Of a DNA stretch of 35,552 nucleotides, positions 20,734-29,249 are shown piece after piece (the stretch's first letter is position 1; each line of letters opens with the position of its first letter). The DNA comes from an uncultured Clostridium sp. (lineage in GTDB: Bacteria; Bacillota; Clostridia; TANB77; CAG-508). The notes beneath the pieces are model-generated. The model had not been told where the DNA came from. It did not search any database and saw nothing but the letters and a program-made list of their open reading frames with translations. The position numbers and the translations under genes are program-made. Location of the stretch: positions 1-35,552 of the forward strand of contig CAOKNG010000011.1 of the NCBI GenBank assembly GCA_948470025.1. Direction: 5' to 3'.

Positions 20734-21162
20734 TTATTTTAAATATTGCTTAAATTTGTAAGAATGTTTTATAAAGCTATTATCCTCATAAAATCGATGA
20801 GCACTTTCATTTTTAATATAGCTTGTTAATTCTATTACTTCACAATCATTTTCTTTTGCATAATCTACTGCATTTTGTAATAATGCTTTTCCAATTCCCT
20901 GTCTTCTATACTCTTTATCAACAATTAAGTCCTCAATAAAACTTTGTTTTTTCGCTCTATGCAGTTTCACTTGAATTTCAGAAGTTAATATCCCTACAAT
21001 TTTATTATTTAAGATTGCTACTATATAGTAACTATTTGTATCCTTCAATTTTAAGTTATAAATCTCTTTAAATTTCTCATATTTTAATTTGCTTTCATAT
21101 AATTCATTTAGTAATTCAAATACTCTATCTAAATCATTTAATTCTATTTTTCTTATTTCCAT
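20734..21162 (-). CDS. GNAT family N-acetyltransferase
   Basis: A 142-residue GNAT. The acetyl-CoA binding motif A is IVDKEYRRQGIGKALLQNA near residue 82, followed by ELTSYIKNESAHRFYED typical of motif B. Substrate unknown. It begins 12 bases after the metallophosphoesterase stop, behind AAGGAGA, so the two are co-transcribed. Confidence 0.9.
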   Translation of the reverse strand: MEIRKIELNDLDRVFELLNELYESKLKYEKFKEIYNLKLKDTNSYYIVAILNNKIVGILTSEIQVKLHRAKKQSFIEDLIVDKEYRRQGIGKALLQNAVDYAKENDCEVIELTSYIKNESAHRFYEDNSFIKHSYKFKQYLK

Positions 21163-21174
21163 ATCTATGTCTCC

Positions 21175-22026
21175 TTATTTAATATCTGTTTCATAATTTA
21201 ACTTTAAATGATTTTCTTTTACCTCTATTTTATTACCTTCCAAATTCACTTCAAAATACACTCCATCTGGTACTCCATCATCATTAATATTTTCAGTTAA
21301 TGACCCTACTACATAATAGTTTATTCCATCTTCTACGTTTCTCTTTGTCCAGTGTTGGTGCCCAGAAAAAACCGCAATTAGTTTTTTATCCTTTTTCAAT
21401 ATTTCTTTTACTTCTTTTCTGTTTCCTAAAAGAGCATGTTCCGAACAAGATTCAAACCACCAATTTCCTTTCATATTATCTTCTGCAATTCCGAAATGAG
21501 TAAACAGGATAGATGGTAACGTATTCTTTTCTAAATCATTTTTTAACCACTCTAAATCTTCTTTCGATATAAATTATGTTTTTAAGATTCCTCCAGATTC
21601 CACTCCTAAACTTTCATTTACCTCTAATCCTAGAAATACAAAATGATACCCTTTTATATCTACCGAAAAAGTGGAATGTTCATACCCTATAATTTGTTCT
21701 ACTTCTATTCTTGAACTCATAGAACGTAAGTCATGATTACCTATGGCTGAATAAAATGGTACTTTTATTTTTTTTAACATATTCCAAATAAATTTTAGAT
21801 TAATAATATCTTTATCATGGTCATTAAAATCTTCCACTAAATCCCCTAAATTGATTGCTACATCTGGTTTTATATCGTTATTTATCTTATTGGTTAGTTG
21901 TTCTAATAAAGGAACAGCATATTCCACTAATTTTCTTTTGATTATTGAACCATTCTTTACTGGTCTTTCTGGTGCATAATGAATATCCGAAAAAATAACT
22001 AATTTACATTTTGATTCTTGTAACAT
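21175..22026 (-). pseudogene. Metallophosphoesterase interrupted by an in-frame TAA
   Basis: A calcineurin-like phosphoesterase. The metal motifs are intact: IFSDIHY near residue 11, NLGDLVEDF, AIGNHDLRS, and on the far side of the break LFTHFGI and VFSGHQHW. The frame stays the same throughout (283 positions), but codon 151 is TAA (21576-21574). The sequence around it, LKT-stop-FISKEDLEWLKND, suggests a single CAA-to-TAA change. Unlike the CGG sites, no +1 shift restores it. The start at 22026 follows TAGGAGG. It is either a pseudogene, a readthrough product or a sequence error. Confidence 0.8.
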
Positions 22027-22139
22027 ATCGCAATCCTCCTAATTCTAACCATCTTTTTCTAGTGCCATCATTGTTTTTCTTTCCTATTTCGAATTCTAAC
22101 ATAAAAATCGTAAACACGCAAATTGATCTGTTTAATTCT

Positions 22140-22173
22140 AACAAAGAGTAGGCAATATATCCTACTCTTTGTT
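22140..22173 (-). terminator. Terminator after the anti-sigma gene
   Basis: 13-bp stem AACAAAGAGTAGG / CCTACTCTTTGTT just after the stop at 22183. Confidence 0.75.
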
Positions 22174-22182
22174 AATTATTTT

Positions 22183-23265
22183 TTATTTCTCTACTAACTG
22201 AATTTTTGCTTGTACATCGTTTAGGCTTACATTTAAATATATTTTCTTATCTAAATCCTGCTTTCCTATTCCAAATTTTGCTTGTATTTCGTTTTTATTT
22301 TTAGTTGTGCCCATGTCCGTTGCCATATAAATATTATCTTCTCCATCCGATAAATAAAATGCTGCATCTCTTAATTTATCAAATTCTTTGCTATCCATAT
22401 CTTTTCCAGCCATTAGAAAATTTCTTAATTCCTTTATATTGGCTTTTATGGATAGACCTGTTTCGGTTAATTCTGCTTTATTTAGGGTAATTCCTTCTAT
22501 TTCTTTCTCTAGCATTAATTCTATGCTTGTTCTTTCATAAATCTTTTCTGGTACATTTATTTCAAATTGCCATTCACTATTCGATAAGCAAACATTTTCG
22601 AATTTTCCGTTTTCTTGATATATATCGTATCCAATATCAAATATACGAATATACAATTTTTTACTGTGTGGAAATCCTGTACTAGAATTCATTTGAATGC
22701 TAGAGTCACTGCTTGAGACTACATCACTTAATACCTCGTTTGATTTTATTCCTAATTCTTGTTTTAAGTTTTTCCAACTATTGTTCTTTTTGCTTATGCT
22801 TGATATGCTTGGCCAAAAAGTATACATATTATTATTTTCATCATACACAGCATAACCATAAGAAATTTTTTCTGGTGTTTCTGGTAATTTCATATCTAGT
22901 CCAATGTACACATAGTCATTTGTCATCATAAGCGATTGTACTTTGATTCCTATTTGGTCTTGTACTACATAGTCCATAGAGATATTTTCTAAGTACCCTT
23001 CTTTTGTAGCTTCTTCCATGGTAATGTTCCTTGTAATAATGTTTCGATTTTGATATTCTTGATATGCTATATTCCATGCAATGTTTGCATATATCGTTTG
23101 TGTTACAAACCCAATTGTTACTATCATAACAAAAATTGCTGCTGTATTGATTACTTTCTTTTTCATACTCTTTCCCCCTTTTATTTTCTTCATAATTGAC
23201 TCATAATTTTTTTGTTTACCATATTCCTTTTCGAAATACTCTTTGATAATTTCATTTTTGCTCAT
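22183..23265 (-). CDS. Membrane anti-sigma factor (DUF4179-like)
   Basis: A 360-residue protein: a short cytosolic N-terminal part (about 33 residues), one membrane segment (VINTAAIFVMIVTIGFVTQT, about 38-57), then a large extracytoplasmic domain rich in beta strands. This layout and the 14-base overlap with the ECF sigma gene upstream mark it as the cognate anti-sigma. The outer domain resembles DUF4179-type proteins, but this is an impression without a search. The sensed signal is unknown. No in-frame CGG codons. Confidence 0.8.
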   Translation of the reverse strand: MSKNEIIKEYFEKEYGKQKNYESIMKKIKGGKSMKKKVINTAAIFVMIVTIGFVTQTIYANIAWNIAYQEYQNRNIITRNITMEEATKEGYLENISMDYVVQDQIGIKVQSLMMTNDYVYIGLDMKLPETPEKISYGYAVYDENNNMYTFWPSISSISKKNNSWKNLKQELGIKSNEVLSDVVSSSDSSIQMNSSTGFPHSKKLYIRIFDIGYDIYQENGKFENVCLSNSEWQFEINVPEKIYERTSIELMLEKEIEGITLNKAELTETGLSIKANIKELRNFLMAGKDMDSKEFDKLRDAAFYLSDGEDNIYMATDMGTTKNKNEIQAKFGIGKQDLDKKIYLNVSLNDVQAKIQLVEK

Positions 23266-23791
23266 ATTCCTCCCCCTCTTTCCAAAACGTTCTTTTTAAT
23301 TCTTTTATCGTTCGATATAAGTAGTTTTTTACTGCTGATTCGGTTAAGTTTAGTTGGACTGCTATTTCTTTAATTTTCATATCAAGTCCATAGTAAAGAT
23401 AAAATATTTTTGCAATTTTTACATCTTTGTTCTCTAATATTTTCCAAATTTGTGCCACATTTTCTTTGGTAATAAATTGCACTTCTAGGTCTATTTTTTC
23501 ATCGGTTGTTTCTAAAGCTTCTAGCTCTATTATGTTACTTCGTTTTTGATAATGAAAGCGATAATATTTTTTGATAATATTTTTTGCAATTCCAATCAAA
23601 AAAGCTTGACTCTTCTCTACCTCTATTTTTTCAAGTCTCTTCAATTTTTTGTAAAATTCCACATACGTTTCTTGTATTAAGTCATTGACATCTTCTAAAT
23701 TATTACAATGGGAAATCATATATTTTAAAGTTTCTTGGTAGGTTTGTTGATAAATTTCTTCAAAATTTTTTAGTTTGATTTGAGTACTCAT
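23252..23791 (-). CDS. ECF RNA polymerase sigma factor
   Basis: A 179-residue sigma-70 family protein. Region 2 includes DVNDLIQETYVEFYKKL and QAFLIGIAKNIIKKYYRF; region 4 includes IKEIAVQLNLTESAVKNYLYRTIKELK. It lacks regions 1 and 3, as ECF sigmas do. Start 23791 follows AAAGGGG. Translationally coupled to the anti-sigma. The 209-bp gap to the divergent peptidase gene holds the promoters of both; a TGAAAC ... CGTATA pair is present but with a spacer that is too long for a standard ECF promoter. Confidence 0.92.
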   Translation of the reverse strand: MSTQIKLKNFEEIYQQTYQETLKYMISHCNNLEDVNDLIQETYVEFYKKLKRLEKIEVEKSQAFLIGIAKNIIKKYYRFHYQKRSNIIELEALETTDEKIDLEVQFITKENVAQIWKILENKDVKIAKIFYLYYGLDMKIKEIAVQLNLTESAVKNYLYRTIKELKRTFWKEGEEYEQK

Positions 23792-24000
23792 TTTCTATCC
23801 CCTTTCACCCTATACGTGCACTATTTTTTTAAAAAAGTTTCAAAATTAATTTACTTTTCCATTATTTTCTCATATCAATCACTTTTATCATATCTTTTTC
23901 TACGATTCTATACCATTTTAAGAAAATCTTAACTCTTTTTCATAATTTCTTAAAAACTAAACTAAAAAAATTGGCTATAATAATTCTGAGGTGAAAATAC

Positions 24001-24748
24001 ATGCAAAAAAAGAAAAAACATAAAAAATCCTATTCCCGTCTAAAATGGATTTTTCTTCTTATTATTTTTTTACTTGGTGGAGTTTATTTACGATATCGTT
24101 TTTTTACTGATGATACACAAACGATTTCCTCTACAACACCTGTTGTTTCCAAAAATGAACATTATTCTGGAGTTGGACAGAGTTATGTTCCTGATGGGAA
24201 TGGGTATTCTACTACTTTTACAACAGCAAATGGAAAAACATATAAAGAATATAAACAAAATGGATATAGCCCTTGGGCAGAGCGTTATTATTGGGGTGGT
24301 ACCATGGCTGAAAATGGTTGTGGTATAACATGTCTTGCTACTCTTGCAAGTGGATATGGTATGAAAGATACCCCAGAAGATTTGCGAAAGAAATATACTT
24401 CTAATAACACATCGCATCTTGCTGGTGAACGTATTTCACAAGAATTAGAAAAATATTTTCATCTTGATAATTCTGATTTTCTTTATGCTGATACTTATTT
24501 TCAAAAAGATTATATTTTTGATTGGTTAAAAGAGGATAAGCCGATTTTAATTTGTGTTTGGGATAAACCAAATAATAAATGGACAACCTCTTCTCATTAT
24601 ATGCTACTTCTTGCAACCGATAATATTTCGAAAGTATATGTGTCAAATCCAAATGGATATTTTGGTGGACCAAAAATGTCTCGGTTGGTATGAATATACC
24701 GATGTCTTACCCTATATTGCAAAAGCATTGTTTATTGAAAATACGTAA
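24001..24748 (+). CDS. Membrane-anchored C39-like cysteine peptidase, needs +1 shift at CGG
   Basis: An N-terminal anchor (KWIFLLIIFLLGGVYL, residues about 15-30) is followed by a C39/papain-like domain facing outward. The catalytic Cys is in AENGCGITCLATL, the His in SSHYMLLLA and the Asn/Asp in VSNPNGYFGG. The frame breaks late, at codon 228, CGG (24682). Skipping C turns KMS-Arg into KMSGWYEYTDVL and adds YIAKALFIENT, for 248 residues. Without it the protein stops four codons later, losing about 20 residues. The start follows GAGGTG. It is divergent from the ECF sigma pair; whether it belongs to that regulon is a guess. Confidence 0.87.
24679..24685 (+). other. Putative +1 recoding site TCT-CGG-T (C39 peptidase)
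   Basis: Zero-frame TCT CGG TTG GTA TGA. Skipping C gives TCT GGT TGG TAT GAA, continuing SGWYEYTDV to the end of the fold. Confidence 0.68.
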
Positions 24749-24750
24749 GA

Positions 24751-24802
24751 GGCGACCATTGGTCGTCTGTGTTTATCGAAAAAGGACGTGCCATGCACGT
24801 CC
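24751..24802. repeat. Two adjacent palindromes between C39 peptidase and MATE fusion genes
   Basis: GGCGACCATTGGTCGTC at 24751-24767 and GGACGTGCCATGCACGTCC at 24784-24802. Both are short GC-rich palindromes like the other dispersed repeats. They lie between convergent genes and may double as terminator stems. Confidence 0.6.
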
Positions 24803-24806
24803 CTTG

Positions 24807-26814
24807 TTATTTTGTAATCCTATTTTTTTGTGTAATTGTTTTTTCTAATAGTTCTACTGTTTTTTCTATTCCAAATTTGTCTACATTGATGCTAATATCA
24901 TAATGGCTAGCATCTTTCCATTCTTGCTCAGTATAATGATTATAGTGTTTTTGTCTTGCTTTGTTAATTTTGTCAATTTCTTTTTTGGCAGTAGCTTCTT
25001 CTAGTCCATAATATTTCACCGCTCTTGCTACTTTTTCTTTTTCATCACTATATAAGAAAACTTTTATCACATGTTCCTCTTCTTTTAAAATATAATCTGC
25101 ACATCTTCCAATAATAACACATGAGCCTTTTTTTGCAATTTCTTTTATGGCATTGGTTTCTGCAATAAATAAGTTATCATCATTGGTTAAGTTGTTGTAA
25201 TATTGTGAATTAAAGTTGGCAAGTAGCTTATCTTTCATAGTTTGTTCGTTTTTTTCTATGTAAGAAGCCGATAATCCACTTTCATTTGATACCATTGTAA
25301 TTAAATTTTTATCATACAAACAAATTCCTAATTTTTGGGCTAGCAATTTTCCTACATAACGACCGCCTGAACCATATTCACGATTAATGGTAATAATCAC
25401 ATTTCCTTTTGTATTAACATTATCTTGTTCTTTGCTTATTACTGTTTCATTTTCTTTTTGTGTTGTTTGGTTTAATTTTTTTACCTCAAACACAAGTAAG
25501 ATGGCAGCTATTGTAAATGCTAGCCCATCGGCTACTGGTCCTGCATATAATACCCCCATGACTCCATAGAATTTCGATAATAGAATTGCTGATGGGATGT
25601 AAAATAAAATTTGTCTTGATAGTGTAATAAAAGCCGATTTTGTTGGTTTTCCTACTGCTTGGAAAAAGATACCAGAGGCAATTTGTACTCCATTGCATAC
25701 TGTTAGCAATAAGAAAATTCGAAAGGTTGCACAAGCAAATTCATTATAAGCTTCGTCTCCTGAACCAAATATGCTAATTAATGCTTCTGGTATTGTTTGA
25801 AATAGGATAAACGATACAAACGATACCAATACGCTTAACGCTAATACCCATTTTAAAGTTTGTTTTACTCTATCATATTGTTTGGCTCCATAGTTATACC
25901 CTACAATTGGCTGGCTTCCTGCCGCAATTCCAATAATGATACTGGTTAATATCATATTAATTTTCATAACAATTCCATGTACCGTAATTGGTATTTCTGT
26001 TCCGAATTTACTACTAGCACCATATAGATTATATAAGGTATTTTCAGCAGTAATCACAATAACAACTGCCATTTGTGTAATAAAAGAAGAAATTCCTAAC
26101 ATTGCAACATCTTTCATACGTTTTAAAGAAATCGCAAAACTGCTTTTGTTAATGGTAATGGTTTTAAATTTTTTCAAATAGCATATGTTCATTACAAATG
26201 TAACAATTTGGCTAATAACCGTTGCAATTGCCGCACCTTTTATTCCCATATGAAATGCAAAAATGGCAATTGGGTCTAATATCATATTTAAAACGGCTCC
26301 CGTAATCATGGATATCATGGCATATTTTGGTGACCCATCTGCCCTAATAATTGAATTTAGGGTGGTTCCTATCATTACAAAAGGAAGTCCTACTGCAATA
26401 ATATAGCCATAATCCATGGCATAGCTTCTTAATTGGTCAGTTCCTCCAAATAGAGTGATTAAGTTTGGTAAAAAGATAAAAACAATGGCACCTAATAGAA
26501 TGGATATAACCACCGATGCTAAAATTCCATTCCCAACTCCGTTTTTCGGCGTCTTTTTCTTTTTTCTCTCCTAATTTTAAACTCAAGTACGCTGAGGTTC
26601 CATCCCCAAACATTAATGCAAATGCTAAGCATAATATCGTAATTGGGAAAATAATATTGGTTGCTCCATTGGCTAGGTAATCCACGCCCCATCCAATAAA
26701 TATTTGGTCTACCATGTTATAGATAGCATTTACGACTAATGAAATAATACATGGTACCGAAAAAGCTATCAATAATTTTCCTATTTTTTCTTTTCCTAAA
26801 TCAAGTTGTTTCAT
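24807..26814 (-). CDS. MATE efflux transporter fused to a cytidylate kinase-like domain, needs +1 shift at CGG
   Basis: The N-terminal about 445 residues are a MATE exporter with 12 membrane segments: MVDQIFIGWGVDYLANGATN early, and IGIAAGSQPIVGYNYGAKQ in the second half. A short linker (QKENETVISKEQDN) leads to about 200 soluble residues with INREYGSGGRYVGKLLAQK, a P-loop-like site of the cytidylate kinase-like family, and VIIGRCADYIL. The start at 26814 follows AAGGAGG. After codon 91 comes CGG (26541-26539); skipping C joins KKEKDAEK to GVGNGILASVV, giving 668 residues. The corrected MATE half is then normal. The role of the fused kinase domain is unknown. Confidence 0.9.
26538..26544 (-). 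other. Putative +1 recoding site AAA-CGG-A (MATE fusion)
   Basis: Zero-frame AAA CGG AGT TGG. Skipping C gives AAA GGA GTT GGG AAT GGA, restoring the EKGVGNG helix. Confidence 0.68.
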
Positions 26815-26864
26815 TTTCTTCCTCCTTGTATTTTTATTTTATCAACAACTAACACACATAAAAA

Positions 26865-26914
26865 CAACACATTGCTTTATGTGTTGCTTGTTCGGCATGA
26901 CTTTTTTTGTCATG
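26865..26914 (-). promoter_or_regulatory. Tandem hairpins in the leader of the MATE fusion
   Basis: In a leader of about 135 bases downstream of a strong promoter, the minus strand has CATGAC ... GTCATG with an all-A loop, then CAACACAT ... ATGTGTTG followed by TTTTT. The second resembles an attenuator. No known riboswitch class is recognised. Confidence 0.45.
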
Positions 26915-26957
26915 TTCGTTTCCATTACTAATACTAAGTTTTCTAACAGAGTAACTT

Positions 26958-26986
26958 ATTATATCTTATGTTTGGTAACCTGTCAA
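26958..26986 (-). promoter_or_regulatory. Vegetative promoter of the MATE fusion
   Basis: Consensus TTGACA (26986-26981), 17-bp spacer and TATAAT (26963-26958) on the minus strand. Confidence 0.85.
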
Positions 26987-27038
26987 GACTTGTATCGACA
27001 TTTTTCTTATCATCTTTGCCGTATTTTTCGTATAAGTC

Positions 27039-27067
27039 TTGACTTTTATGCTATACTAGAATATGAT
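27039..27067 (+). promoter_or_regulatory. Vegetative promoter of the rubrerythrin gene
   Basis: TTGACT, 17-bp spacer, TATGAT. It lies about 40 bases before the start codon. Confidence 0.8.
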
Positions 27068-27104
27068 AGATTTACTATTTTTTATGTTGAAGGAGGATTA
27101 TTTT

Positions 27105-27638
27105 ATGGAGCTAAAAGGTTCAAAAACAGAAGCAAATTTAAAAGCAGCTTTTTCTGGAGAGTCAGAAGCAAGAAATAAGTATACGTATTTTGCAAGTGTT
27201 GCAAAAAAGGAAGGATATGAGCAGATTGCTGCACTTTTTTTGGAAACAGCTGAAAATGAAAAAGAGCATGCAAAAATCCATTTTAAATATTTAAATGGAA
27301 TTGGAACAACTATGGAAAACCTTGCAGATGCAGCAGCAGGTGAAAATTATGAATGGACTGATATGTATGCACGTTTTGCCAAAGAAGCAGAAGAAGAAGG
27401 TTTTAAAGAAATTGCCAATCGTTTTCGTCAAATTGGTGAAGTAGAAAAACATCATGAAGAACGTTATCGTAAATTATTAGAAAATGTACAAGATGGTACT
27501 GTATTTAAAAAAGGAAGTATTGTTATTTGGAAATGTCGCAATTGTGGACATATACATGTTGGACTAGAAGCACCAGAAGTTTGCCCTGTATGTGCACACC
27601 CAAAATCATTCTTCGAAATTAATGCTGAGAATTATTAG
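27105..27638 (+). CDS. Rubrerythrin
   Basis: A peroxide-reducing non-haem iron protein of anaerobes, 177 residues. The ferritin-like half has the di-iron Glu set ([24 protein letters not shown], then KEAEEEGF and [11 protein letters not shown]). The C-terminal rubredoxin-like half has WKCRNCGH and [11 protein letters not shown], two CxxC iron ligands. The start at 27105 is chosen because AAGGAGG precedes it; in-frame ATGs upstream overlap the promoter. No in-frame CGG. Confidence 0.97.
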   Translation: MELKGSKTEANLKAAFSGESEARNKYTYFASVAKKEGYEQIAALFLETAENEKEHAKIHFKYLNGIGTTMENLADAAAGENYEWTDMYARFAKEAEEEGFKEIANRFRQIGEVEKHHEERYRKLLENVQDGTVFKKGSIVIWKCRNCGHIHVGLEAPEVCPVCAHPKSFFEINAENY

Positions 27639-27715
27639 AATTTGTAGGATACAAGCATTAAATAGAGTTTGCTGAAAAATTCAAGATTACAAAGATACTC
27701 CTTTAAAAAGTGCAT

Positions 27716-27754
27716 AAAGCAAGGTTTGCCTAATAAATCAAACCTCGCTTTTTT
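27716..27754 (+). terminator. Terminator after rubrerythrin
   Basis: Stem AAAGC-AGGTTTG / CAAACCT-GCTTT followed by a T run, about 80 bases after the stop. Confidence 0.75.
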
Positions 27755-27827
27755 AAATCTCCAAAAATTAGCCTTCCTGCTAAGCTTATTTTATTCATAT
27801 TGTTTGTATCTAGCTAATCGAATCCTT

Positions 27828-28595
27828 TTAGTGAAATATTTTCCAATGTAAAGCTTCAGACTCTTGAATTACTTTCCATGGGCTTATAGGGCACCAATGC
27901 CCACTAGGATAATTTTTCCACAACCATAAAAGGCTTTTTCCATATACCCTAGAAAATAGTAACATAACCGCATAGTTAAAACTTGGTGAATGAAGTGAAA
28001 TTCGAGTGTTTCTTCTTAAGATTTCATCGTAAAATGAAACATATTCTTCTCCTATTTTAAAAGATTCATACATTTTTCGAATTTGTTTTAATCTCTCAGA
28101 ATCCTCTGGGTACACCTCCTCACTATATTCTCCAATTTTTCCTACACAATGATGTAACTGCTTTACTGCCCTTTGAATAAATTGCTCTACAAGGGGAACT
28201 TGTAGTGGCACAGTATTTTGTATCTCTTCATTTGTACACATCGTCCGAATGGCTTTCCCTAATCTTGCCTTCTGTTTGTACAATGCTTTGTACATATCCG
28301 AATCTGCATAGGGCCTTAGCTGCCTCATACGATAAGCCACATTTGTGTACAGTAGCATCAGTGGATAAATAATATTAGGGTCCTTTCTTGAAACATATCC
28401 TTGGTAACCAATAATATTATTTTCATAATAAATTTCAAAATAGTCACTTTCATTAGACTGAATTTGAAAATATTCCAATTCCTCTGATAACTTTGATACT
28501 TTACACCACCGTTTTGTTTCTTCGAACTCACCATTGATGTCTCGAATATTTTTAGAAACATCAACTACTTCCCGAATAAATTCTTGATTTGTCAC
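27828..28595 (-). CDS. Protein of unknown function with two in-frame CGG codons
   Basis: A 255-residue, mostly helical soluble protein with many aromatic residues and no signal peptide. It starts at GTG 28595 behind an excellent AAAGGAGGAG and is divergent from cytidine deaminase. No family is recognised. Two codons are CGG (28511-28509, KRW; 28247-28245, IRT), and the frame continues unchanged past both, so here CGG is read as a normal sense codon if the gene is expressed. Following a +1 shift at the first CGG would end after about 50 residues. The base and codon use seem a little less AT-rich than the neighbours, consistent with recent acquisition, but this was judged by eye. Confidence 0.75.
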   Translation of the reverse strand: MTNQEFIREVVDVSKNIRDINGEFEETKRWCKVSKLSEELEYFQIQSNESDYFEIYYENNIIGYQGYVSRKDPNIIYPLMLLYTNVAYRMRQLRPYADSDMYKALYKQKARLGKAIRTMCTNEEIQNTVPLQVPLVEQFIQRAVKQLHHCVGKIGEYSEEVYPEDSERLKQIRKMYESFKIGEEYVSFYDEILRRNTRISLHSPSFNYAVMLLFSRVYGKSLLWLWKNYPSGHWCPISPWKVIQESEALHWKIFH

Positions 28596-28715
28596 GTTCT
28601 CCTCCTTTTTTGGTACCTATACTTTATTGTAACTGGTTACCATTATACCTCTTTTCCTGAACTATGTCAATTTAGCCATATCTTTTCCTCCTTCAAATTC
28701 TTTCCTTTCGTTCTA

Positions 28716-28743
28716 TTGACTTTTCTCATTTGTTTAATATAAT
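28716..28743 (+). promoter_or_regulatory. Promoter of the cytidine deaminase gene
   Basis: TTGACT, 16-bp spacer, TATAAT, ending about 33 bases before the start codon. Confidence 0.75.
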
Positions 28744-28776
28744 AGAGTTATCTTGAATGAGAAAGGATGATGTTTG

Positions 28777-29175
28777 ATGGATTTAAAAGATGCAATTGAA
28801 CTTGCAAAACAAGCTAGACTACATGCTAGAGCTACTACTTCTAATTACTATGTAGGAGCCTGTCTTGTTACCAAATCTGGTAACATGTATGGTGGTTGTA
28901 ATATTGAAAATTGTGGAATTCAGGCAATTTGTGCAGAACGAACGGCTTTTGTAAAAGCTTTGTCTGAAGGCGAAAATGATTTTTCTTATATTGTCGTTGT
29001 TGGCGGAGCAAAAGATGCTACTGTTTTAGAAAATTGTCTTCCTTGTGGATATTGTAGGCAATTTATGGTGCAATATGTGGACAAAGATTTCAAAATTTAT
29101 GCTTGCTTTGGCGAAAATGATACCATAGAGGAATATTCAATTTCGGATTTGTTACCTCATGCGTTTACGTTGTAA
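28777..29175 (+). CDS. cdd: Cytidine deaminase
   Basis: Deaminates cytidine and deoxycytidine in pyrimidine salvage; 132 residues. The zinc site is complete: ICAERTAF (Cys and catalytic Glu) and LPCGYCRQF (PCxxC). The N-terminal YYVGACLVTKSGNMYGGCNIEN matches the tetrameric type. The start is the ATG at 28777 behind AAAGGATG. Confidence 0.96.
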   Translation: MDLKDAIELAKQARLHARATTSNYYVGACLVTKSGNMYGGCNIENCGIQAICAERTAFVKALSEGENDFSYIVVVGGAKDATVLENCLPCGYCRQFMVQYVDKDFKIYACFGENDTIEEYSISDLLPHAFTL

Positions 29176-29212
29176 TTGATAACAAATAATGGCTATGCGT
29201 TAGAACGGAACA

Positions 29213-29237
29213 GGGTTGCATAATATGCAACCCCTAC
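29213..29237. repeat. Palindromic repeat GGGTTGCATAATATGCAACCCCTAC
   Basis: Same core as at 7986-8010 (one central base differs) and 11961-11981. It lies between convergent cdd and aspS, where it could also serve as a transcription stop. Confidence 0.8.
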
Positions 29238-29249
29238 CGGTATATTTTT

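Noticed and set aside
23805..23845. ECF-type promoter TGAAAC ... CGTATA before the sigma gene
   Set aside because: The spacer is about four bases too long for known ECF promoters; not supported without transcript data.
28358..28564. Overlapping frame reached by a +1 shift at the first CGG of the unknown gene
   Set aside because: The 255-codon zero frame is intact beyond this point and more protein-like; the alternative ends after about 50 codons.
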